Shown here: positions 7,704 to 13,758 of the stretch, piece by piece | Position numbering within the stretch: the first letter of the stretch is position 1 | How the letters are laid out: each line of letters starts with the position of its first letter | NCBI GenBank assembly: GCA_937890735.1 | Contig: CALACZ010000016.1 | Coordinates: 1-13,802 of the forward strand | Source of the DNA: an uncultured Bacillota bacterium | GTDB taxonomy: Bacteria > Bacillota > Clostridia > Oscillospirales > Oscillospiraceae | Reading direction: 5' to 3' | Length of the DNA: 13,802 nucleotides | Program-made: the position numbers and the translations under genes | Notes under the pieces: model-generated | Told to the model about the DNA's origin: nothing | The model's input: only the letters and a program-made list of their open reading frames with translations | Databases searched by the model: none

Positions 7704-8060
7704 TCACCTCGCATCGCGCGTCCCCGGTCCTCCCCTGCGCAGCGCGCTGCCCGCGATGCCGCTCAGGCGCGCGATCTGGAGCGCGCGTTCGATCTTTTCC
7801 CGCCGCGCCGGTCTCAAAAACGGCTCAAGCGCGCGCAAAAGTGCCTCCTGCCGCTGCGCAAGACCGCCCATGGGCGGCATTTGCACGGGCGGCGGCGCGG
7901 GCGGTGCATCCGGCGGCGCTTTTTCTTCGGGCGGCGCACTCCCAGGTGCGTCCGGCGGCGGCAGCGTCACGCCGAGGCTTTTCGCCAGCTCCAGCACCTG
8001 CGCCATCTGCGCAGGGTCGTTCAGGACCTCCTGAATTTTCTGCGAAAGCTGCTCTTCCAT
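7704..8060 (-). CDS. Small protein with Pro/Ala-rich linker between two helical ends, unknown function
   Basis: A 118-residue protein I cannot assign. Residues 1-30 form an amphipathic helix-rich segment (KIQEVLNDPAQMAQVLELAKSLG). Residues 33-64 are a low-complexity Pro/Ala/Glu linker. Residues 68-108 form a basic helical segment (QEALLRALEPFLRPARREKI, then ALQIARLSGIAGSALRRG). No signal peptide or membrane helix. The start ATG 8060 has only a weak AGGCGGC site but lies 8 bases after the upstream stop, so reinitiation is likely. The protein-like periodicity of both ends and its place between two well-formed small genes argue for a real gene rather than a high-GC artefact. The linker inflates its Pro content, so homology search should use the two ends. 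Confidence 0.7.
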   Translation of the reverse strand: MEEQLSQKIQEVLNDPAQMAQVLELAKSLGVTLPPPDAPGSAPPEEKAPPDAPPAPPPVQMPPMGGLAQRQEALLRALEPFLRPARREKIERALQIARLSGIAGSALRRGGPGTRDAR

Positions 8061-8068
8061 CGCGCCGC

Positions 8069-8311
8069 CTACTTTCGGTTGATGGCGTCCACCAGCCGGG
8101 ACGCCTCCGGCGTCTGCATGACCGGCTCTAAAATTCTCTGCGCGGCGGCGTAGTCCCCGCTCTTCACGGCGCTTGCCGCCTGACGCAGCGCCGCGCCGCC
8201 GTCACGGTTCAGTAAGCTCAAAAGCTGCTGCCCCTCTTTCGTGCCGAGCACGCTGCGAATTTGCTCCGGCGTAAAGGAAAACGACTGCCCCATCGGCTGA
8301 TTGCTGTCCAT
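8069..8311 (-). CDS. Small helical protein, first gene of a three-gene cassette, unknown function
   Basis: An 80-residue soluble protein, predicted all-helical: FTPEQIRSVLGTKEGQQLLS, a short Asn-Arg-Asp turn, then ALRQAASAVKSGDYAAAQRI and a last helix ending DAINRK. I do not recognise a named family. The start is clear: GGGAGG lies 6 bases before ATG 8311. The three genes are spaced 8 and 4 bases apart, so they form one minus-strand transcription unit, divergent from the phosphodiesterase gene. A candidate SigE/SigK-like promoter lies upstream at 8344-8372, the only hint of a sporulation link; the protein itself shows no spore-specific motif. Confidence 0.78.
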   Translation of the reverse strand: MDSNQPMGQSFSFTPEQIRSVLGTKEGQQLLSLLNRDGGAALRQAASAVKSGDYAAAQRILEPVMQTPEASRLVDAINRK

Positions 8312-8343
8312 AAGCTGCCTCCCTGTTGTCCTTGATCTACATC

Positions 8344-8372
8344 CAGTCTATGCCGCTTCGGCGGCGTTGGTG
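8344..8372 (-). promoter_or_regulatory. Candidate mother-cell (SigE/SigK-like) promoter of the small-gene cassette
   Basis: On the minus strand CACC (8372-8369) is followed after 16 bases by CATAGACTG (8352-8344). The SigK consensus is mACm, 16-17 bases, CATAnnnTA; only the last base differs. The same -10 fits seven of eight of the SigE form CATACAnT, but the SigE -35 is poor. Transcription would start near 8337, about 26 bases before the start codon and upstream of its GGGAGG. No good sigma-A promoter is visible for this strand here. Short motifs like this occur by chance. Confidence 0.35.
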
Positions 8373-8378
8373 CGTCTT

Positions 8379-8849
8379 ATGAAAATTCTTGTTTTTTCCG
8401 ACTCTCACGGCTCGCTCGGGAATATGTATGAAGCGGTGGAGCGCGAATCGCCCGACCGCATCCTCCATCTCGGCGACCATTTCCGCGACGCGGAGGATCT
8501 GCACCTCGCGTTCGGCGGGCTTGATATACTCTATGTGCCGGGCAACTGCGACTATGCCGCGCAAATCCCGGCGAATCTTGAGACCGTGATCGACGGCGTG
8601 CGCATTTTCCTGACGCACGGGCATCTGTTCGGCGTCAAATCCGGCACGGGGCGTCTTCTTTTGGAGGCGCAGCGGCGCGGCGTGCCGCTGGCGCTGTTCG
8701 GGCACACGCATCAGGCGTTTTGCGAAGAAATTGACGGCGTAACGCTTTTCAATCCCGGCTGCTGCGGGCGCTTAACGTCCCGCCCCAGCTACGGCGTGAT
8801 CGAGACCGATCACGGACAGTTCACCTGCCGCATCTGCGATCATGGCTGA
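8379..8849 (+). CDS. YfcE/MJ0936-type metallophosphoesterase
   Basis: A 156-residue cytoplasmic metal-dependent phosphodiesterase of the calcineurin-like superfamily. The two-metal ligands are all present: D8 and H10 (FSDSHG), D33 (LGDH), N57 (GNCD), H80 (LTHGH) and the H109-x-H111 pair (GHTH). NPGCCG takes the place of the usual NPGS. The size fits the small YfcE/MJ0936 group, which cleaves model phosphodiesters in vitro but has unclear physiological substrates. The start is ATG 8379. An in-frame GTG at 8370 would add only three residues, and neither has a strong binding site. A weak TTGTCC-17-TATGCC pair at 8326-8354 is the best visible promoter. First gene of a likely operon with coaX, whose start is 20 bases downstream. 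Confidence 0.9.
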   Translation: MKILVFSDSHGSLGNMYEAVERESPDRILHLGDHFRDAEDLHLAFGGLDILYVPGNCDYAAQIPANLETVIDGVRIFLTHGHLFGVKSGTGRLLLEAQRRGVPLALFGHTHQAFCEEIDGVTLFNPGCCGRLTSRPSYGVIETDHGQFTCRICDHG

Positions 8850-8869
8850 CGCGGCACAGGAGGTAATGT

Positions 8870-9640
8870 ATGATCCTTGCAATTGACATCGGCAACAGCA
8901 ATATCGTCATCGGCTGCATCGAAAACGGCGCGATCCAGAACGAGACCCGTATCGCTACGGATCTCGTGAAAACCTCGGATCAGTATTGCTTTGACCTCAA
9001 AAATATGCTCTCGCTGTCCGACGTGCCGGTCTCTCGGCTGGAGGACGTCATCATTTCGTCCGTCGTGCCGCCGGTGCTCAACTCCATGCGCACCGCCGTT
9101 CTGAAGCTCACGGGCAAAAAGCCCTTTGTCGTCGGACCCGGCATCAAAACGGGGCTCAACATTCTGCTGGACAATCCGCAGCAGGTCGGCAGCGACCTCA
9201 TCGTCGCCGCCGTCGCGGCGCTGCGCGAATATACCCCGCCGCTCATCCTCATCGACATGGGTACGGCAACGACCATCTCGGTCATCAACAAAGACCGCGC
9301 GTATCTCGGCGGCTGCATCTGCCCCGGCGTGCGCATTTCCGCCGAGGCGCTCTCGTCGCGCGCGGCGCTGCTGCCGGGCATCAATCTGGATCAGCCCCGG
9401 CGCGCCATCGGCAAAAACACCACCGACTGTATGCGCAGCGGCATCATGCTGGGCGCGGCGTGTATGCTGGACGGCATGATCGAGCGCATGGAGCAGGAGC
9501 TCGGCGAGCGCGCCACCGTGGTCGCGACCGGTGGCATCGCGCGCTTTGTGCTGCCCATGTGCCGCCGCGAGATCGCCTATGACCGCAATCTGCTGCTCAA
9601 GGGGCTGGCGGTTTTGTATCAGATGAACCGAAAAGGATAG
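8870..9640 (+). CDS. coaX: Type III pantothenate kinase
   Basis: A 256-residue CoaX, which phosphorylates pantothenate with ATP, the first step of coenzyme A synthesis; type III enzymes resist CoA feedback and need a monovalent cation. The ASKHA-fold motifs are present: phosphate-1 loop AIDIGNSN (4-11) with Asp6, GPGIKTGL (89-96), VGSDLIVAA (106-114) with Asp109 as the expected catalytic base, phosphate-2 DMGTATT (129-135), and the adenosine-motif region ATGGIA (219-224). The length is standard (about 250-260). The start ATG 8870 has an AGGAGG site; an out-of-frame ATG four bases earlier is ignored. It sits between the phosphodiesterase and the decarboxylase-like gene, which begins 25 bases after its stop. 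Confidence 0.95.
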   Translation: MILAIDIGNSNIVIGCIENGAIQNETRIATDLVKTSDQYCFDLKNMLSLSDVPVSRLEDVIISSVVPPVLNSMRTAVLKLTGKKPFVVGPGIKTGLNILLDNPQQVGSDLIVAAVAALREYTPPLILIDMGTATTISVINKDRAYLGGCICPGVRISAEALSSRAALLPGINLDQPRRAIGKNTTDCMRSGIMLGAACMLDGMIERMEQELGERATVVATGGIARFVLPMCRREIAYDRNLLLKGLAVLYQMNRKG

Positions 9641-9665
9641 ATCGTGATCATTGGGGGAATGCTCT

Positions 9666-10865
9666 ATGGACACCTACGCCGCAGACGCGCTGTTCCTCTC
9701 GCCGCGCAAGCTCAGTACCTTTGCAAAGCAGCGCACCGCGCCGTTTTATCTCTACGATGAAGCCGGTATCCGCGCCGCCGCAAAGGCGCTGCTGGACGCA
9801 TTCGGCGCGTTTTCCGGCTTTCGGCAGTATTTCCCCGCGGCACTGAATCCCAATCCCGCGATCCTGCGCATTTTGCAGGAATCCGGCTTTGGCGTGCTGT
9901 GCGATAACGAAGCGCAGCTTCGTCTGGCTGCGGACTGCGGCTTTGCAGGCGAGCAAATACTCTTTGCGCCGATGGTCTTTTTACCGGCGGCAGAGGCGCT
10001 GGCGACGGAGCTGGACTGCACATTCGTGCTGGACGGTCCGCACGCGCTGCCGCGCAGAGCGCCGAAGCGGGCGCTCTTGAGCCTGCGCCCCGTGCAAAAG
10101 CTGCGCGCCGACGACGGCACGCCCATTTCGTTTGACAATCTCAAAACCGGGATGCCGGAGGCGGACCTGCTGCGGCTGGCAAAGCGCCTGCAATGCGGCG
10201 GGACACAGTCGATCGGGCTGATTTTGCACGCCTGCCGCAACGACCTGCGCGAGGCGTACTACCCCGCCATCGCGCAGGAGCTGTTCACCTGTGCGGTGCA
10301 TCTGAAGGAGCAGACCGGCATCACGCCCGACTGCTGCAACCTTGCCGACGGTCTGGGCGTCGCGTATCACCGCAGCACCGCCGACCGCGAGCCGGAGCTT
10401 TCCGCCATTGCCGGGCGCATTCAGGCGCTGCGCGAGGGGCTTCTGCTGCCCGCCGGATTGGACTCCGTGCGGCTGGAGCTGGCAGCCGGTCGCGGTGTGC
10501 TGGCGAAGCACGGCATTTTCGCAGCGCGCGTGATGGCAGTCAAGCCGCTTAAAAATACGCTCCTCCTGCTCGACGCAGCGGCGCAGCAGTTCCCTGACGC
10601 AAGTCCGCTCACAACGTATCACCACGTCAGCCTCTGCGGCAAAAATCAAATTCAGGGACGCATTCTCTGCGACGTGGCGGGCTGTCAGATGGACCTGCGC
10701 GGTCTGTTTGCCTCGCGCCGCCTGCTGCCGCCCGCCGAGCTGGGCGACCTGCTCATTTTCCACGACGCGGGCGCGGGCGGTCACGCGCAGAGCGTCCCCG
10801 GCACGGGCTTTGCGCCCTGCGACGAATTTCTGCTGACCGCAAACGGCGAGATCATACAAATTTAG
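9666..10865 (+). CDS. Diaminopimelate-decarboxylase-like protein (probable pseudoenzyme)
   Basis: A 399-residue protein with the layout of fold-type III PLP decarboxylases (LysA family): YLYDEAGIRAAAKALL at the start, a TIM-barrel-like middle, and a C-terminal beta domain with GDLLIFHDAGAGGHA (360-374). The family's working residues look replaced. The PLP lysine in the FAVKA-type motif is Ala59 (QYFPAALNPNPAIL). SKFG is LKTG (159-162). The HxGS-type motif is HACRN (188-192). The Gly-rich phosphate loop is LADGLG (226-231). EPGR is AAGR (273-276). The Cys-Glu-x-x-Asp motif aligns with MDLRG (342-346). The frame is full-length without stops, so this is not recent decay. The start is ATG 9666 behind GGGGGA; an in-frame TTG at 9651 is less likely. 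Third gene of the coaX operon. The alignment is by eye; the function is unknown. Confidence 0.85.
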   Translation: MDTYAADALFLSPRKLSTFAKQRTAPFYLYDEAGIRAAAKALLDAFGAFSGFRQYFPAALNPNPAILRILQESGFGVLCDNEAQLRLAADCGFAGEQILFAPMVFLPAAEALATELDCTFVLDGPHALPRRAPKRALLSLRPVQKLRADDGTPISFDNLKTGMPEADLLRLAKRLQCGGTQSIGLILHACRNDLREAYYPAIAQELFTCAVHLKEQTGITPDCCNLADGLGVAYHRSTADREPELSAIAGRIQALREGLLLPAGLDSVRLELAAGRGVLAKHGIFAARVMAVKPLKNTLLLLDAAAQQFPDASPLTTYHHVSLCGKNQIQGRILCDVAGCQMDLRGLFASRRLLPPAELGDLLIFHDAGAGGHAQSVPGTGFAPCDEFLLTANGEIIQI

Positions 10866-11053
10866 AGCATTGTAAAGAATAATAAGGTGCACACGATCAC
10901 GCACAGACCGATCGCGCCGGTCACCACGGCTTCGGCAGCGGCGGCAAGCGCCTCCCAGCGGGAGCGTCTCGCCGGTCGGCGAGCACTTCGCGCGGCGCGC
11001 ACGGGTGCGGCAGGCTGGTAATATTTCAGTTCGATCACGTTCGTCCGTTCCAT
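10862..11053 (-). CDS. Small tail-anchored membrane protein, unknown function
   Basis: A 63-residue protein: a short polar N terminus (MERTNVIELKYYQPAA), an Arg/Ala-rich stretch with eight Arg between about residues 19 and 32, and one hydrophobic helix at the very C terminus (about 43-63). The positive cluster before the helix predicts the N terminus inside. The frame is open to 11134, but ATG 11053 is the start: a perfect AAGGAGGT lies 8 bases upstream and a TATTAT extended -10 beyond it. No family recognised. Its stop overlaps the stop of the convergent decarboxylase-like gene by four bases. The clear promoter and binding site make it credible despite its size. Confidence 0.72.
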   Translation of the reverse strand: MERTNVIELKYYQPAAPVRAARSARRPARRSRWEALAAAAEAVVTGAIGLCVIVCTLLFFTML

Positions 11054-11081
11054 TTGGGATACCTCCTTCGTTTGTAAGCCC

Positions 11082-11090
11082 ATAATACCA
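11082..11090 (-). promoter_or_regulatory. Extended -10 promoter of the small membrane protein gene
   Basis: On the minus strand TGGTATTAT (11090-11082) is an extended -10, five of six to TATAAT, and needs no good -35; the -35 region here (GTTTTA) is poor. It lies about 28 bases before ATG 11053 and its AAGGAGGT. Confidence 0.5.
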
Positions 11091-11139
11091 GACGACGTGT
11101 CCAATAAAACGTACTTTGAATTTTCAGGAGGCAAAAAAG

Positions 11140-12045
11140 ATGGAACAGTACTATCTGCAAGCCGGCAGCCGGAGCATCCATTGCTGCAAGTGGACGCCGG
11201 AGGGCGCGCCGAAGGCGATCGTCCAGATCGTGCACGGCATCGCCGAGCACATCCTGCGCTACGATCATTTTGCGACGTTCCTCACGGGTCACGGCTACCT
11301 CGTTGTGGCGGAGGATCACATGGGGCACGGCGGCACGCTCGCGCGCGGCGACGTGCAGGGCTATTTTGACGGCGGCTGGCTGTGCGCGGTCGAAAATGTC
11401 AAGCGCCTGCATGACCGCACGGCGGAGGAGCATCCGGGGCTGCCGTATTACTTCCTCGGGCACAGCATGGGTTCGTTCCTACTGCGCACCTATCTCTACA
11501 CCTACCCCGACGCGCTTGATGGCGCGATCCTCTCCGGCACGGGCTGGGAGTCCATGTCCACGCTGCGCGCGGGGCTTGCATTATGTAAACTCGAAGAGAA
11601 GCGCCTTGGCGAGAAAAAGGTCAGCAAGCTCCTCAACAATATCATGTTCGGCACATACAACCGTGCCTTCCAGCCCAACCGCACCACGCATGACTGGGTC
11701 TGCTCGGTCGATTCCGTGGTGGACGCGTACCTGGCAGACCCTCTCTGCGGCTTTGATGCCACGGTGGGGCTTGCGCGCGATATGCTCACCGGCATCCGCA
11801 TGAACGAGCAGCCCGAAAATCTGGACAAGATGAACAAAGCGCTGCCGGTACTCTTCATCTCCGGCATGGACGACCCCGTGGGACGCATGGCAAAGGGCGT
11901 GCTGCGCTGCATCGACGCCTTCAAGCGCACGGGTCTGCGCAACATCACCATCCGCCTCTACCCCAAGGCGCGCCACGAAATTCTCAACGAGTTCAACCGT
12001 GATGAGGTCTACGCCGACGTCCTCCTCTGGCTGGAATCCCGGTAA
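11140..12045 (+). CDS. Alpha/beta hydrolase, monoacylglycerol-lipase/lysophospholipase-like
   Basis: A 301-residue soluble alpha/beta hydrolase of the Hydrolase_4 (PldB/MGL-like) type, likely acting on ester bonds of monoacylglycerols, lysophospholipids or similar lipids. Visible parts: oxyanion-hole motif VHGIAEH (31-37), MGHG (61-64), nucleophile elbow GHSMG (107-111, Ser109), acid Asp245 in SGMDDPVG (241-248), and base His279 in ARHEILNE. The lid between about 135 and 215 holds NRTTHDWVCS and DPLCGFDATVG, typical of Firmicute members. No signal peptide. Start ATG 11140 follows AGGAGG; an in-frame TTG at 11116 lies upstream of that site and is rejected. I see no convincing promoter in the 86-base divergent spacer. 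It ends at a strong terminator, so it is probably monocistronic. Confidence 0.92.
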   Translation: MEQYYLQAGSRSIHCCKWTPEGAPKAIVQIVHGIAEHILRYDHFATFLTGHGYLVVAEDHMGHGGTLARGDVQGYFDGGWLCAVENVKRLHDRTAEEHPGLPYYFLGHSMGSFLLRTYLYTYPDALDGAILSGTGWESMSTLRAGLALCKLEEKRLGEKKVSKLLNNIMFGTYNRAFQPNRTTHDWVCSVDSVVDAYLADPLCGFDATVGLARDMLTGIRMNEQPENLDKMNKALPVLFISGMDDPVGRMAKGVLRCIDAFKRTGLRNITIRLYPKARHEILNEFNRDEVYADVLLWLESR

Positions 12046-12060
12046 AACACGGCGATCCCC

Positions 12061-12093
12061 CGCCCCGCTCAGGCTCTCTGGGCGGGGCGTTTT
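12061..12093 (+). terminator. Rho-independent terminator after the hydrolase gene
   Basis: A 12-bp stem (12061-12072 with 12078-12089) with one G-U pair and a 5-base loop GCTCT, followed at once by TTTT. It starts 15 bases past the hydrolase stop. Confidence 0.92.
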
Positions 12094-12112
12094 GCGCGCT
12101 CCGGCAAAAGGA

Positions 12113-12141
12113 TTGCAATTTGTTTCTTTTTCTGCTATAAT
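12113..12141 (+). promoter_or_regulatory. Strong sigma-A promoter of the SLH-lysozyme gene
   Basis: TTGCAA (12113-12118), a 17-base T-rich spacer, and a perfect TATAAT (12136-12141) preceded by TGC, an extended -10. This is the best promoter in the window, and suggests high vegetative expression. Predicted leader about 29 bases. Confidence 0.88.
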
Positions 12142-12176
12142 AAGCGGGTATTTTTGATAGAAAGGGGCGTGACGGC

Positions 12177-13568
12177 ATGACAAGGCGTCTTTTTCCGCGG
12201 CTTCTGGTGCTGCTGGCGCTGCTCGGCGCGCTGTGCCTGGGCGCGGCGGCAACGAGCTGGTATGACGACGAATCCGATCTTACGTCTGCCGACACCACGA
12301 CAGCTTCTGAGAACTCCTCCGACGCGGCTGCCGCGTTTTCGGATGTTTCCGCAGCGCAGTGGTATTATGAATACGTTGACAAGCTCTACGCCTCGGGCGT
12401 GGTCGGCGGCTTCCCCGACGGCACGTTCCGCCCGCAGAGCAACGTCACCACCGGGCAGGCGCTCAAAATGATCCTGCTTGCTGCCGGATATGCCGAGCCT
12501 GACCCTGTCAGCTCGCACTGGGCGCGCGGCTACCTCGACCTCGCGCTGGCGCAGTCGATTTTGGACCGCGGCGATATTACCGATCTGGACGTGCCCATCA
12601 CGCGCGGCATGGTCGCCAAAGTCGCGGCGAACGCGCTGGGGCTGCGCCGCACGGACAGCGCGAACTATTTTTCCGATACCGATGACGACTATGTTCATGC
12701 GCTGAGCGAATACGGCATCGTCGGCGGCTACACCGACGGTACATACAAGCCGGGCAAGCAGCTCACACGCGCGGAAATTTCCGCCATCGTCTGCCGCATT
12801 CAGGATTTCCTGGGGCTCGACAGCGTCGCAGACGGCGAGGACGATTCGGATACCACGAAAACTGTCCCCTCCAACTTTACGCTCCGCACCACCGAACAGT
12901 GTATCGAATATCTCAAGCAGGCGGAGGGCTTCAGCGCCACGGCGTACTGGGATTATCAGCAGTACTCCATCGGCTACGGCTCGCGCTGCAAGCTGCACCA
13001 GTACCCCGACGGCATCACGAAGGAGGAAGCCGACGAGCTGCTGCGCGAGCTTCTGTATGAATTTGAGCAGGACCTCGACGAGTTTATCAAGAAAAACTCC
13101 ATCAAGCTCTCCGATCAGGAATACGATGCGCTCATCGCGTTCACCTACAACACCGGCTCGGAGTGGATGCGCTCGTCGCGGCTCGCGACGCTCCTGATAA
13201 ACGGCGATTACAGCGACAACGAATTTGCCAGCGCGATGGGCATCTGGTGCCACGTCGGCTCGAGCGACCCGCAGATCAGCAGCGCGCTCATCACGCGCCG
13301 GATGCGCGAGGTCAACATCTTCCTGTACGGCAACTACGGCAAGTCCGGTGAAACGTTCTGCGCCGTGTACTTTAACACCGAGATCGGCACGACGGACGTG
13401 GACATCGCGTTCTACAAGGAGGGCTCGGAGTTTGACCCCGCCTTCGGCGCGGACGCGGACGATGACGAGTTTTTGTACTGGCAGACCGAGGACGGCGATA
13501 CGCTCGAAGAGGGCGACACCATCGATGACGATCTGACTGTCTGGGCGGTCTGGCGCTATAACGGATAA
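12177..13568 (+). CDS. Secreted SLH-domain protein with GH24 lysozyme domain
   Basis: A 463-residue exported protein. Residues 1-25 are a signal peptide (basic start, Leu-rich core, AAATS end), followed by a short acidic Ser/Thr linker. Three SLH repeats follow at about 54-104, 113-155 and 164-212. Only the third has the canonical TRAE motif (LTRAE); the first has TTGQ and the second TRGM. Residues about 236-388 match phage-type GH24 lysozyme, which cleaves the MurNAc-GlcNAc bond: catalytic Glu250 in QAEGF, Asp259 nine residues on as in T4 lysozyme, SIGYGS in place of TIGxGH, and AFTYNTG. Residues 393-463 resemble an InlB B-repeat-like (Listeria-Bacteroides) module ending LTVWAVW. The SLH part probably docks on wall polymer, placing the lysozyme at the cell's own peptidoglycan. 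Start fixed by AAAGGGG. Confidence 0.9.
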   Translation: MTRRLFPRLLVLLALLGALCLGAAATSWYDDESDLTSADTTTASENSSDAAAAFSDVSAAQWYYEYVDKLYASGVVGGFPDGTFRPQSNVTTGQALKMILLAAGYAEPDPVSSHWARGYLDLALAQSILDRGDITDLDVPITRGMVAKVAANALGLRRTDSANYFSDTDDDYVHALSEYGIVGGYTDGTYKPGKQLTRAEISAIVCRIQDFLGLDSVADGEDDSDTTKTVPSNFTLRTTEQCIEYLKQAEGFSATAYWDYQQYSIGYGSRCKLHQYPDGITKEEADELLRELLYEFEQDLDEFIKKNSIKLSDQEYDALIAFTYNTGSEWMRSSRLATLLINGDYSDNEFASAMGIWCHVGSSDPQISSALITRRMREVNIFLYGNYGKSGETFCAVYFNTEIGTTDVDIAFYKEGSEFDPAFGADADDDEFLYWQTEDGDTLEEGDTIDDDLTVWAVWRYNG

Positions 13569-13573
13569 AGTGG

Positions 13574-13649
13574 GCGTCAGCTGACGCAAGTCCCATTTAA
13601 CGGACACGTTCTATGATATGATCTTCCCGTAAACAAAGCGTCAGTTGAC
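13574..13649. repeat. Palindrome and matching direct repeat (GCGTCAGYTGAC)
   Basis: GCGTCAGCTGACGC at 13574-13587 is a perfect 14-base palindrome. GCGTCAGTTGAC at 13638-13649 repeats its first 12 bases with one change, 64 bases further on. Between them lie two overlapping TATGAT boxes (13612-13617 and 13617-13622) without a good -35. The pair could be binding sites for a dimeric regulator or repeat-element debris. Confidence 0.5.
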
Positions 13650-13672
13650 AAGGGCACACACGCTTGCGGGCG

Positions 13673-13758
13673 CGGCTGGAACGCCGCCTGCGGCGTTATC
13701 GTCCTTGACTTGCGACGGCAAGCCTGCGTCCTCTGCCTTGCAGGCAACGCCCCAGCCG
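13673..13758. repeat. Nested inverted repeats, possible branched RNA fold
   Basis: An outer 7-bp stem pairs 13673-13679 (CGGCTGG) with 13752-13758. Inside are a 7-bp hairpin (13680-13686 with 13691-13697, loop CCTG), a 5-bp hairpin (13709-13713 with 13718-13722), and a 4-bp hairpin (13735-13738 with 13742-13745). Alternative pairings exist: 13692-13697 with 13746-13751, 13722-13727 with 13740-13745, and 13707-13713 with 13764-13770. I recognise no RNA family. Confidence 0.45.

Noticed and set aside
8318..8359. A SigF-like promoter (GCATA, 17 bases, GGACAACAG) before the small-gene cassette
   Set aside because: Transcription would start within or after the GGGAGG ribosome binding site, leaving the first gene without one. 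The SigK/SigE-like reading places the start correctly.
11072..11107. A plus-strand promoter for the alpha/beta hydrolase
   Set aside because: TTGTAA is followed by no -10 at 16-18 bases, and CATAAT has no -35 at the right distance; not strong enough to annotate.
12135..13607. A 490-codon minus-strand open frame across the SLH-lysozyme gene
   Set aside because: The plus-strand frame has a promoter, signal peptide and recognisable domains; the antisense frame shows only Arg/Val/Ala-rich composition.
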